Positions 26,032 to 33,968 of a DNA stretch of 64,000 bases are shown one piece after another. Source of the stretch: Limnohabitans sp. 63ED37-2 (GTDB lineage Bacteria > Pseudomonadota > Gammaproteobacteria > Burkholderiales > Burkholderiaceae_C); NCBI RefSeq assembly GCF_001412535.1, contig NZ_CP011774.1, forward strand, positions 1,173,501 to 1,237,500. Reading direction: 5' to 3'. Position numbers and translations under genes: made by a program. Position 1 is the stretch's first letter. Each line of letters begins with the position of its first letter. The notes below the pieces were generated by a model. It searched no databases and was not told the origin of the DNA. It saw nothing but the letters and a program-made list of their open reading frames with translations.

Positions 26032-27408
26032 CTACGGGAGCTTGGTTTCGTTGGAAAACGGTTTGAATTCATCCGGCGCACCAGGCGCGATAGGCGGATG
26101 GTCTTTGAGTGTTTTTTCAAAAGCCATGATCATTTTTCGCATCGGGCCGCGAACCCAGCCGTCATCCATGGCGACATCCGTTTCCTCTTTGGGGTCGCGT
26201 TTGATGTTGAACAGCCATGGGGTTTCAAGATGTCGGGTTCCTGAGTTGGGCTCATTCTCAAAGACAAAGTGCAACTTCCAGTGGCGCCATTTAACGGCGC
26301 GTAGCTCTGTCTTGATGTAGAAGAGAAACCCTTCTCGTGCTGATTTTTCTGTGGACCCAGTCCACCAGTCCAATTGACTGACACCGTCAATGGGCCTGTC
26401 CTGCGGCAACTTTGCGCCTGCTGCATCCAAGAGGGTGGTAAAGAGATCTGTGACGTGAACAATCTCGTCGCTGACACGTGCTTTGTCAATGCGGCCTGGC
26501 CATCTGACGATCAGTGGCACACGAAGACCTCCTTCCATGGCGGTGTGATAAGTGCCTGACCATGGGCCCGCTGTGCCACGCCATGGGCGGCGAAATTCTG
26601 GGCCGTTGTCGCTGGCAAATATAAACAGGGTGTCTTCAGCAATCCCCAATTCATGGACAGCGTCGACCAGCTCGCCAACCCTGTGGTCCATCTCCATCAT
26701 GGAATCTGCAAACTCGCCCACGCCGCTTTTGCCAGAAAAGTCGGGGTGCGCCAAGGTTGGAAAATGCAAATGCGTGAGGGGAACATAAAGGAAAAACGGG
26801 GCATTTCCTTGGGTTTTTCTGCGCATGAAATCAATCGATTTCTCGGTCAATTCACTGTCAATCACTCGACGTTTGGCCAGGTCGTATTCCGCCACATTGC
26901 GAGCCGCTTGTCCTGCAAAGCCTTCCATGACCTGCGGTATGTCGACCACCGACTCATCAAAGCCCGGAGACTGCGTGAACAGGGTCTCGTTGGTGGTTCG
27001 GGGAATGCCGTACCACTCATCAAACCCGCGTTGATGCGGGTAACGGCCATCTCGGTCGCCCAGATGCCATTTGCCAAACATGCCAGTGACATAGCCCGCC
27101 TCTTGCAGCAGTTGAGGCAGGGTGTTTTCCCATGGATGAATGCCTTGTGGCAGGCCTGCAGGCACAGACTGCAAGGCGCCCGTGCGAATGGGGTGACGAC
27201 CTGTCATGAGGGCGGAGCGGGTTGGCACGCAATCGCTCTCCACATTGAAATTCAAAAATTTCATGCCTTCTTCAGACAGCGCGTCAATGCGCGGTGTGGG
27301 CGCACCTCGGAGTGCACCACCGCCGTAGCAGCCCAGTTCGCCCCATCCCAAGTTGTCGGCCAAGATCAGAACAATGTGAGGGCGCTTTCCAGATTCAGAC
27401 ATCTTCAT
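26032..27408 (-). CDS. Sulfatase (formylglycine-dependent, arylsulfatase-like)
   Basis: 458 residues of the sulfatase family. The N-terminal metal site is VLILADNLGWGELGCYGG. The modification motif is Cys60-Val-Pro-Thr-Arg within ESDCVPTRSALMTGRHPIRTG; Cys60 would be converted to formylglycine, and Thr takes the place of the usual Ser of CxPSR. GKWHLGD (Lys and His) and FASDNGPE complete the site. No signal peptide is seen, so it should act in the cytoplasm, unlike its two exported neighbours. Its start overlaps the stop of the TctC gene (ATGA), so the two are translationally coupled. The substrate is a sulfate ester of unknown structure. Confidence 0.93.
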   Translation of the reverse strand: MKMSESGKRPHIVLILADNLGWGELGCYGGGALRGAPTPRIDALSEEGMKFLNFNVESDCVPTRSALMTGRHPIRTGALQSVPAGLPQGIHPWENTLPQLLQEAGYVTGMFGKWHLGDRDGRYPHQRGFDEWYGIPRTTNETLFTQSPGFDESVVDIPQVMEGFAGQAARNVAEYDLAKRRVIDSELTEKSIDFMRRKTQGNAPFFLYVPLTHLHFPTLAHPDFSGKSGVGEFADSMMEMDHRVGELVDAVHELGIAEDTLFIFASDNGPEFRRPWRGTAGPWSGTYHTAMEGGLRVPLIVRWPGRIDKARVSDEIVHVTDLFTTLLDAAGAKLPQDRPIDGVSQLDWWTGSTEKSAREGFLFYIKTELRAVKWRHWKLHFVFENEPNSGTRHLETPWLFNIKRDPKEETDVAMDDGWVRGPMRKMIMAFEKTLKDHPPIAPGAPDEFKPFSNETKLP

Positions 27409-28388
27409 TCCATTGAGATCTTGCGATCCTTGATCAATTTCGCCCAGCGCTCACGGTCTTGGACCATGCGTTGCTGGAAAGCGTCGGGTGTCATGGCAAC
27501 GGTTTCCATGGCCAGACCTAGGAGTTGTTGTTTCAGGCCAGCGTCTGCAAGTGAATCATCCACCACACGTCGCATTTGCGCCATGATGGGTGCAGGTGTG
27601 CCTTCGACGGCAAAAAGGGCGGACCACTGGGGCACGTCAATGTCGCCTGCGCCGCTTTCGCTCAAAGTGGGCGTGTCAGGCAAGATGCTGGAGCGCCGCC
27701 GTGTGCTGACTGCCAAGGCAATCAGTTTTCCAGACTTGATGTGCGGCAAGACCGCCGCCGCGCCGAGGACGGCAGCCGAAACCTGTCCTGAAATCACATC
27801 GTTCACCGCTTGTCCGCCGCCTTTGTAAGGGATGTGCAGCAGGTTGATGCCCAAGTTTTGAGAAAAGAGCTCACCCACCAAGTGCTGTATGGAGCCTTGA
27901 CCCGAGCTGGCATAGGAGACTTGGTCGGGTTTGCCTTTGGCGCGTGTTTGTAGATCTTGCAGGGTTTTCATCCCGGTCGATGGGGCCGTCACCACAACAA
28001 TGGGCTGAAACGACAGGACCGCAATCGGGGTGAAAGTTTTGCTCAAATCCCAAGGCATGTTGCGGAACAAAGGCAACAATGAAACGGAATCTGAAGCGAC
28101 CAAAAACGTGTGCTGATCTTTGGCACCTCGCAGTGTTGTTTCTACGCCTAAAGCACCATTGGCACCCGGCTTGTTGTCCACCAAAACCGTTTGGCCCAGT
28201 TTTTTTCTAACGCTTTCACCAACCAAACGGGCCACCACGTCGTTGGAGCCTCCCGCAGGGAAGGGCACCACCAAACTGATGGTTTTGGAGGGCCATTCTT
28301 GCGCCCACGCACCTGTGGGTGAGAGCGCGGCACCGAATGCAGTCCATAACAAGTGACGGTTGAATTGTCTTTTGGAGAGGGTGGGCAT
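27405..28388 (-). CDS. Tripartite tricarboxylate transporter receptor (TctC/Bug family), orphan
   Basis: 327 residues with a signal peptide ending near AWA-QEWP. The Bug fold is clear: ISLVVPFPAGGSNDVVARLVGE, VDNKPGANGALGVE and the IPYKGGGQAVNDVISGQV motif, whose residues hold the carboxylate of the ligand. No TctA or TctB membrane gene is in the window, as is common for the expanded Bug family in this order. It is the first gene of the five-gene sulfatase operon and overlaps the sulfatase start, so it probably delivers or senses the sulfated or carboxylated substrate. Confidence 0.93.
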   Translation of the reverse strand: MPTLSKRQFNRHLLWTAFGAALSPTGAWAQEWPSKTISLVVPFPAGGSNDVVARLVGESVRKKLGQTVLVDNKPGANGALGVETTLRGAKDQHTFLVASDSVSLLPLFRNMPWDLSKTFTPIAVLSFQPIVVVTAPSTGMKTLQDLQTRAKGKPDQVSYASSGQGSIQHLVGELFSQNLGINLLHIPYKGGGQAVNDVISGQVSAAVLGAAAVLPHIKSGKLIALAVSTRRRSSILPDTPTLSESGAGDIDVPQWSALFAVEGTPAPIMAQMRRVVDDSLADAGLKQQLLGLAMETVAMTPDAFQQRMVQDRERWAKLIKDRKISME

Positions 28389-28432
28389 GGGTCTTGTCTT
28401 TGATCTATGTCAATACAAGTTTAGAGATGGTT

Positions 28433-28470
28433 CATCAGCGAAACATCAGTAATTCTTCCTTTATCATCAG
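28433..28470. promoter_or_regulatory. Three helically phased CATCAG direct repeats between lysR and tctC
   Basis: CATCAG occurs at 28433, 28444 and 28465, spaced 11 and 21 bases, about one and two turns of the helix, so all lie on the same DNA face. The block is inside the 109-base divergent promoter region of the tctC-sulfatase operon and its LysR gene. A binding site for that LysR protein is a reasonable reading, though LysR sites are usually palindromic. Confidence 0.4.
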
Positions 28471-28497
28471 AAAACCCTGAACTATCAAAGTGCTTGA

Positions 28498-29391
28498 ATG
28501 AACCAGCCGCGCTTGGACCAGTTGCGAGTCAAACAATTGCGATTCATCAGTCTTTTGGCCACCCGAGGCTCCTTGTCTGCGACGGCTGAGCAGTTGTCGA
28601 TGACGCAGTCGGCCGCCAGCATGATGCTCAAGGACATCGAATCCTTGTTTGATGTGAAGCTTTTTCGAAGGCAGGGGCGAGGCATGGCCCTGACCGACGA
28701 GGGCAGGGCGCTCTTGCCAAGGTGTCAGACCGTTCTGGGGGAGGTCGGCGCCATGGGGAGCACTTTGCAAGGGACGCAGCAGCCCATCGTTCGCATTGGC
28801 GCATTTCCGCACACGGCGGTCACTGTGTTGCCAGACATCATCAAAAAGCTGATCAACGGCCCGACCGTATGGCGGCCGCTGATCATTGATGGCCGGGCAG
28901 ATCAGTTGTTGCAAATGCTTTTGCAGGGCGAAATCGACATTTTGCTGGGGCGTATGCCCAGTCATGTGGCAGATGCGCCCTATTTTGATGAGTTGTCTCA
29001 GAGAGTGCTCTATGAGGCACCCTTGTCTATGGTGTCTTCGATCAAACACCCCTTGGCACGTCAGAAAAAACTGGATTTTTCTGACCTGGCGGATTGCAAA
29101 TGGATTCTTCCCAACATGCAATCGACCACCCGGGTCAGTTTGATGGAGGCCTTTTTGAGACGCGGTCTCGCGCCACCCAACCCCGCGGTTGAATCGCCTT
29201 CTTTCTTCTACAGCTTGGCGGTTGTGGCACAAACGGATCTCTTGACCTGTTGTGCCCAATCGGCGGCATTACACAGTAGCCATGCCACTTCGATCCTGCC
29301 ATTGATCGTCAGCCAAGAGCCTATGCCCGTGTCATTGGTCTGGCGAAAATCCTCAGTGCAAGCACAGCGCTTGGCCGATTATTTGATCTGA
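28498..29391 (+). CDS. LysR-family transcriptional regulator of the sulfatase operon
   Basis: 297 residues. The N-terminal helix-turn-helix (about 8-67) contains GSLSATAEQLSMTQSAASMMLKDIE, a variant of the family signature. The effector-binding domain (about 95-297) has IVRIGAFPHTAVTVLP and LLQGEIDILLGRMP. It is divergent from the tctC gene with 109 bases between, the standard layout for a LysR activator and its target. The effector is probably the substrate or a product of the operon. Confidence 0.93.
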   Translation: MNQPRLDQLRVKQLRFISLLATRGSLSATAEQLSMTQSAASMMLKDIESLFDVKLFRRQGRGMALTDEGRALLPRCQTVLGEVGAMGSTLQGTQQPIVRIGAFPHTAVTVLPDIIKKLINGPTVWRPLIIDGRADQLLQMLLQGEIDILLGRMPSHVADAPYFDELSQRVLYEAPLSMVSSIKHPLARQKKLDFSDLADCKWILPNMQSTTRVSLMEAFLRRGLAPPNPAVESPSFFYSLAVVAQTDLLTCCAQSAALHSSHATSILPLIVSQEPMPVSLVWRKSSVQAQRLADYLI

Positions 29392-29428
29392 CCGCGCCAG
29401 TTGCCTAGGCAACTTTTGGCCTAGCCCC

Positions 29429-29571
29429 TCACCCCACCTTCACAAATTCTCGCGCCAGCGATTCGGACACGCTGGTGCCAAAACGTTGGGTCTGAATGAG
29501 CATGGCGACCAGGAGGACGGTGACCTTAAGGCCCACGCGCTCCGTCAGGTTGTGCGGTGTTTCTCCCTCGT
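29429..29571 (-). pseudogene. Remnant of a TadC/GspF-type secretion protein C-terminal part
   Basis: The reverse strand reads an open stretch ending at a TGA (29431-29429) whose translation includes VAMLIQTQRFGTSVSESLAR. This resembles the conserved C-terminal segment of GspF/TadC-family inner membrane proteins of type II secretion and tight-adherence pili, where an Ile-Gln-x-x-x-Arg-Phe-Gly-Thr-Ser motif is typical. It has no start, is only about 45 codons long, and overlaps the leader of the aldo/keto reductase gene. I read it as debris of a lost tad or gsp locus. The rest of 29392-29583 shows nothing else. Confidence 0.45.
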
Positions 29572-29583
29572 TAAGATAGGGGC

Positions 29584-30588
29584 ATGAAAAACCGCCAAAT
29601 CGCCTCCTTTTCCGTCAGCGCCATCGGCCTGGGCTGCATGAACCTCAGTCATGCTTATGGCGCACCTGTCTCGGCCCAGCAGGGCGAGCGGGTTTTGCTC
29701 ACTGCCTTGGACCAGGGTGTGACGTTTTTCGATACCGCCGCGCTCTATGGCTTTGGGGCCAACGAGACGCTGGTGGGCCAGGTGATGAAGCCGCACCGCA
29801 ACCGCTTCACGCTGGCCAGCAAATGCGGCATGCAGGGCGTGGAACAAAACGACGGCAGCAAAGTGCGCGTCATCGACGGCCGCCCCGAGACCCTCAAGAA
29901 AACCTGTGAAGACGCGCTGCGCCGCCTGCAGACCGATGTGATTGACCTGTATTACCTGCACCGCTGGGACAAGAAAGTGCCGATCGAAGACAGCGTGGGT
30001 GCTTTGAGCGACTTGGTGCGCCAAGGCAAGATCCAGACCATTGGCCTGTCGGAGGTGTCGGCCAGCACCCTGCGCAAAGCCCATGCGGTTCACCCGATTG
30101 CAGCGGTGCAGACCGAGTATTCGCTGTGGACGCGCAACCCCGAGATCGCGGTGCTGCAGGCTTGCCGTGACTTGGGCGTGGCCTTTGTGGCCTTTAGCCC
30201 GGTGGCGCGGGGCTTTTTGTGTGGCGCGGCTTTGGACGTGACCGCTTTCGACGCCAAAGACATCCGGCGCAGCATGCCGCGTTTCACGCCCGAGAACTAC
30301 GCCGCCAATTTGAAGCTCTTACCCGCTTATCACGCGCTCGCACAAGAGGCTGGGTGCAGCCCCTCGCAGCTGGCACTGGCCTGGTTGCTGCACCAAGGCG
30401 AAGACATCATCCCCATCCCTGGCACCACCTCGGTGGACCATTTGCTCGATGACTTGGCGGCAGTCGATGTGCAGCTTGATGCCAACTTGTTGGCACGCCT
30501 GAATGCCTTGATCAACCAAGACACCGTGTCTGGCGACCGTTACAGTGCGCAATCCAACAGCGAGGTGGACACCGAGGTGTTTGGCTGA
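29584..30588 (+). CDS. Aldo/keto reductase
   Basis: 334 residues of the aldo/keto reductase TIM barrel. The catalytic tetrad is present in order: Asp and Tyr in FFDTAALYGFGANE, Lys in LASKCGM and His in YYLHRWD. The NADPH-binding end has IPIPGTTSVDHLLDDL. The N-terminal SAIGLGCMNLSHAYG matches the AKR13-like group that reduces aldehydes. It stands alone between the LysR gene and the converging amidohydrolase gene, so no pathway is indicated. Confidence 0.93.
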   Translation: MKNRQIASFSVSAIGLGCMNLSHAYGAPVSAQQGERVLLTALDQGVTFFDTAALYGFGANETLVGQVMKPHRNRFTLASKCGMQGVEQNDGSKVRVIDGRPETLKKTCEDALRRLQTDVIDLYYLHRWDKKVPIEDSVGALSDLVRQGKIQTIGLSEVSASTLRKAHAVHPIAAVQTEYSLWTRNPEIAVLQACRDLGVAFVAFSPVARGFLCGAALDVTAFDAKDIRRSMPRFTPENYAANLKLLPAYHALAQEAGCSPSQLALAWLLHQGEDIIPIPGTTSVDHLLDDLAAVDVQLDANLLARLNALINQDTVSGDRYSAQSNSEVDTEVFG

Positions 30589-30634
30589 TTGCTTGGTTGT
30601 GAAGAACGGACGAGCGAACTTTCGCGACGAAACA

Positions 30635-31435
30635 TCAGAAGCTGTTCCAGTACAGCCCCATGGGGTTTTCCGTCATGATCTGCTCAAAAAATTCTGACGG
30701 TATCCATTGATGGGCTTGAGCCATCAGCGTTTCGAAGTTTGCAAATTGTTCATGGTTGGTGCATGGCCAGTCACTGCCCCACAGCAGGGAATGGGGCCCC
30801 AACTCCTGCAACAAGAGTCTTGCCAAACGGGCTGAATCCACGTCGCCCAATCGGTAAGCGCCGCTCAACTTGACATGAATGGGTGAAACCCTGGCTCTGG
30901 CCTTCAAAGCCAGCAGGGTTGCGTCATTCGATTGGGCCTGCAAGGGCTTGGCCATGTGGTCAATCACCAGGGGCAATTCAGACGGCAATTGCTGCAGCAC
31001 TTGAGGCAATTTGCCCTGATCCGTGTGCACTTCCAGGTGCCAGCCCATCTCTTGGAGGGTCTGCCACAGTTGGTGGGCTTGTGACCACTGTGGAATGTCG
31101 TGTGAAATGCCCGCCAAATTCAAACGGATGCCACGCACTCCGGCTTCGTTCAGAACTTTGAGCGTTTCCACACTTTCATCGGGACTCACCACCGCGATGC
31201 CGCGCAAGACATCGGGGTTGGACCTGAGCGAATCCACCATCCAGCGGTTGTCGGTTCCCAAAAAACTCGGTTGCACACAAACCCCACGGCCGACGCCCAC
31301 ACTTTGTGCTTGCTGCAGCCATGTCGACAAGGAAGCACTGTACTGCGGCACATAGCGAGCGCCTTCGATGGCCACACCCGCATTGAACACGTGGTAATGG
31401 GTATCGACCCCGTTTTTTGACTGCAATAAATTCAT
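30635..31435 (-). CDS. Amidohydrolase related to 2-pyrone-4,6-dicarboxylate hydrolase
   Basis: 266 residues of the amidohydrolase 2 family. The motifs parallel LigI at 3322: GVDTHYHVFNAG for DAHCHVFGP, GVRGIRLNLAG, LVIDHMAKP, and a C-terminal LLWGSDWPCTNHE with the catalytic Asp. It is shorter than LigI (311) and lacks its N-terminal extension, so a related lactone or carboxylate is more likely than the pyrone itself. It is divergent from a GntR regulator followed by a TctC receptor, and the three genes look like one uptake-hydrolysis unit. Confidence 0.88.
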   Translation of the reverse strand: MNLLQSKNGVDTHYHVFNAGVAIEGARYVPQYSASLSTWLQQAQSVGVGRGVCVQPSFLGTDNRWMVDSLRSNPDVLRGIAVVSPDESVETLKVLNEAGVRGIRLNLAGISHDIPQWSQAHQLWQTLQEMGWHLEVHTDQGKLPQVLQQLPSELPLVIDHMAKPLQAQSNDATLLALKARARVSPIHVKLSGAYRLGDVDSARLARLLLQELGPHSLLWGSDWPCTNHEQFANFETLMAQAHQWIPSEFFEQIMTENPMGLYWNSF

Positions 31436-31444
31436 GTTGTATAT

Positions 31445-31458
31445 TCTAGTCCTCTAGA
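31445..31458. promoter_or_regulatory. TCTAG-N4-CTAGA palindrome, candidate GntR operator
   Basis: Perfect five-base arms, TCTAG (31445-31449) and CTAGA (31454-31458), lie in the 39-base space between the amidohydrolase and gntR starts. CTAG-centred inverted repeats are typical for HutC-type GntR proteins. The compact spacing implies that the regulator blocks both promoters. Confidence 0.55.
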
Positions 31459-31474
31459 TGTCTGGCCACAACGC

Positions 31475-32215
31475 ATGTCCACACTTTTGACCGATCACAC
31501 CCCTGGCCAAAGCCGCTACGGCAAATTGGCGCAGGCTTTGCGTGATCGCATTTTGCAAGGTGAATGGGCACCGGGTGAGGTGATTCCTGCGGAATCGACG
31601 CTGGCTCAAAACTATGGCGTGGCACTGGGCACGATCCGGCAAGCTTTGTCCTTGTTGGTTGAAGACGGCGTCTTGCAACGTCGACACGGCAAAGGCACCT
31701 TTGTGACCAAGGGTGTGGATGGCGCTTCGATGATGCGTTTTTTCAGGTTTCGTGGTCTGGACGATGGCGCCAGCATCACACCCCATTCGCACATTCTGAG
31801 CAGTCGCTTGCGAGCTGCCAGCGTTCGCGAAGCACAGGTTTTCAGCATGACGCAAGGCGCTCAGGTCCTGCAACTGGAGCGGCTGCGCAGTCTCGATACG
31901 GAGCCCTGCCTGCTCGAAACCATCGTTTTGCCATTGCCCCTTTTCGGCGCTTTGGCCGATTCAGACAGCCACGGATGGGACGACTTGTTGTATCCCATGT
32001 ACCAAGAGCGTTGTGGTGTCGTTATTCAAAAAACACAAGACACGCTGAGCTTTTCTCAGCTCAATGCCACCCAAGCCAAGCGTTTGAAACTGGCGGTTTC
32101 ACACCCTTGTGTTCTGGTCGAGCGTCAAGCCTTCGACATCGCTGGCCGTTGTGTGGAGCTTCGCACCACACGAGGCGATGCATATTCCTTCAAGTACACG
32201 GCACAAGTTCAATAA
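31475..32215 (+). CDS. GntR-family regulator, HutC subfamily
   Basis: 246 residues. The winged helix at about 15-80 has YGKLAQALRDRILQGEWAPGEVIPAESTLAQNYGVALGTIRQALSLLVEDGVL, a textbook GntR signature. The C-terminal UTRA ligand domain (about 95-240) has LQLERLRSLDTEPCLLETIVLP. It lies between the divergent amidohydrolase gene and a tctC gene 20 bases downstream, so it probably represses both in the absence of the imported substrate. Confidence 0.93.
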   Translation: MSTLLTDHTPGQSRYGKLAQALRDRILQGEWAPGEVIPAESTLAQNYGVALGTIRQALSLLVEDGVLQRRHGKGTFVTKGVDGASMMRFFRFRGLDDGASITPHSHILSSRLRAASVREAQVFSMTQGAQVLQLERLRSLDTEPCLLETIVLPLPLFGALADSDSHGWDDLLYPMYQERCGVVIQKTQDTLSFSQLNATQAKRLKLAVSHPCVLVERQAFDIAGRCVELRTTRGDAYSFKYTAQVQ

Positions 32216-32235
32216 ATAACCCCAGGAGATCATTC

Positions 32236-33225
32236 ATGCCTCATCTTGTTCGTCGCCAAACATGTCAATGGATCGCGCTGGCGTCACTTGCATTCTGTGC
32301 AAGTACGCCCTCAGCCATGGCCCAAGCGGCCTATCCCAGCAAGCCCATCACGCTGGTGGTCACTTATCCACCGGGCGGTGGAGCGGATGCCATGGCCCGG
32401 CTGATTGGGCCCAAAATGGGCGAAGCACTGGGCCAAACCATCGTGATCGAGAACAAACCGGGAGCGGGCGGACAAATTGGTGCGGCAGCGGTGGCCAAAG
32501 CGGCCCCTGATGGTTACACCTTGATGTTGGATGCTTCGTCCTTTTCTGTGAATCCGTCCCTGTATCCCAAACTGCCTTATGACAGCGCCAAGGCCTTTCA
32601 ACCCGTGGGTGTGGTCGCTTTGTTCCCCAACGTGGTCTTGGTCAACGCCAATTTCCCGGCTAAAAATGTGCCCGAGCTCATCGCCGCTGCGGGCAAAACC
32701 AAGGATGCTGTTTCTTACGCCTCATCGGGCAACGGATCGGCGCAGCACTTGGCGGGCGCCTTGTTTGAGTCTGCGGCCAAAGTGGACATGGTGCACGTGC
32801 CCTACAAAGGGGGCGGTCCTGCTCTCAACGACGTGATTGGCGGGCAAGTGCCACTGTTCTTCGGAAACTTGGCCTCAACCTTGCAACACGTTCAATCAGG
32901 CAAGCTCAGGGCTTTGGCCGTGACGTCTGGCAAACGTTCGTCTATCTTGCCCGATGTGCCCACCTTGAGCGAATCGGGTTTGAGAGGCACCGAGATTTAC
33001 GAGTGGAATGCGGTTTTTGCACCTGCCAACACGCCCGAGCCTGTGATGAAAAAACTGGCCGATGCCTTTCAGCAAGCGCTGGATTCACCTGAGGTCAAAG
33101 CACGCATCGCGCAACTCGGTGGTGACATTCAAAAAGGCTCACCAGAGCAAGCCAAGCGGTTCATTGAGCAGCAAACCAGTTTGTGGAGTCGCGTGATCAA
33201 AGAACGCAAAATCACCATCGAATAA
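32236..33225 (+). CDS. TctC/Bug-family solute receptor, orphan
   Basis: 329 residues with a signal peptide ending near AMA-QAAYP. The Bug motifs are ITLVVTYPPGGGADAMARLIGP, IENKPGAGGQIGAAAVAKA and VPYKGGGPALNDVIGGQV. The ATG at 32236 has CAGGAGAT upstream; a longer in-frame reading overlaps the gntR gene and is discarded. No TctAB genes are near. It is presumably the receptor for the compound hydrolysed by the divergent amidohydrolase. Its closest relative in this window is the receptor at 27405, with the same architecture but a clearly different sequence. Confidence 0.93.
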   Translation: MPHLVRRQTCQWIALASLAFCASTPSAMAQAAYPSKPITLVVTYPPGGGADAMARLIGPKMGEALGQTIVIENKPGAGGQIGAAAVAKAAPDGYTLMLDASSFSVNPSLYPKLPYDSAKAFQPVGVVALFPNVVLVNANFPAKNVPELIAAAGKTKDAVSYASSGNGSAQHLAGALFESAAKVDMVHVPYKGGGPALNDVIGGQVPLFFGNLASTLQHVQSGKLRALAVTSGKRSSILPDVPTLSESGLRGTEIYEWNAVFAPANTPEPVMKKLADAFQQALDSPEVKARIAQLGGDIQKGSPEQAKRFIEQQTSLWSRVIKERKITIE

Positions 33226-33249
33226 GGCCATGAACTGACGCAGGCTCAG

Positions 33250-33279
33250 TGGCCAGATCGGCTTGCGCCGATCAGCCAG
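33250..33279. terminator. Stem-loop between converging tctC and maleylpyruvate isomerase genes
   Basis: GATCGGC and GCCGATC (33256-33273) form a perfect seven-base stem around TTGC, extended by TGGC and GCCA outside. It overlaps the isomerase stop codon. No T-run follows, so termination efficiency is uncertain. Confidence 0.5.
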
Positions 33280-33910
33280 CATCAGGCTGCTGTCCAGGCG
33301 CAGCTTTTTGAAAGGCTTCCAGCGCCATGCAGGCTTTTTCAACCGCCATGATGTGTGGCCATTGCGTCAGGTCCACGTTGAAACGGCGGGCGCTTTCAAC
33401 CTGGGGAATCAGGTACACATCGGCTAGGGTAGGGCTGTCGCCAAAGCTGAAGCGGCCGCGCTGCGTGTCAGCCGAGATCAGGGCTTCGTAGGCGTCAAAG
33501 CCTGAGCTGATCCAGTTGGCGCACCAGGCGTTGATGGCGTCTTCGTTGGCACCGAATTGTTTGCGCAGCGTTTGCAACACGCGGCGGTTGTTGAGGGGGT
33601 GGATGTCACAACCCACCATGGCCGCCAGTGCACGCACGCGTGCGCGATCCTCCGCGCCTGCAGGCAGCAGGGCGGGTGTGGGGTGTTTTTCTTCCAACCA
33701 TTCGATGATGGCCGGCGATTGGATCAGCACCTGTTTACCGGTGTCGAGCGCGGGCACCATTTGCTGAGGGTTGACCGACTTGAAGGCATCGCCTTGTTGT
33801 TCATCGACCCGCAGGTCCACCGCCACGTAGTCGGTGGCCACACCTTTGAGGTTGAGCGCAATGCGCAGGCGGTGCGAGGTGCCGCTTCTGAAAAAACTGT
33901 AGAGCTTCAT
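33272..33910 (-). CDS. Maleylpyruvate isomerase (zeta-class glutathione transferase)
   Basis: 212 residues. The thioredoxin-like N-domain starts MKLYSFFRSGTSHRLRIALNLKG, with the Ser of SGTSHR as the glutathione-activating residue of zeta transferases, followed by NPQQMVPAL and QSPAIIEWLEE. The helical C-domain has HPLNNRRVLQ. It isomerises maleylpyruvate to fumarylpyruvate in gentisate breakdown, as NagL does, or maleylacetoacetate in tyrosine breakdown. The gentisate dioxygenase and fumarylpyruvate hydrolase genes upstream on the same strand decide for the first. It is the last gene of that operon. Confidence 0.9.
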   Translation of the reverse strand: MKLYSFFRSGTSHRLRIALNLKGVATDYVAVDLRVDEQQGDAFKSVNPQQMVPALDTGKQVLIQSPAIIEWLEEKHPTPALLPAGAEDRARVRALAAMVGCDIHPLNNRRVLQTLRKQFGANEDAINAWCANWISSGFDAYEALISADTQRGRFSFGDSPTLADVYLIPQVESARRFNVDLTQWPHIMAVEKACMALEAFQKAAPGQQPDAG

Positions 33911-33968
33911 GGTCTGATGTCCTGTTGGGGCGGGTGCTTGAGGGCAGGGCGTCTGCGGTCGGCCTGGA

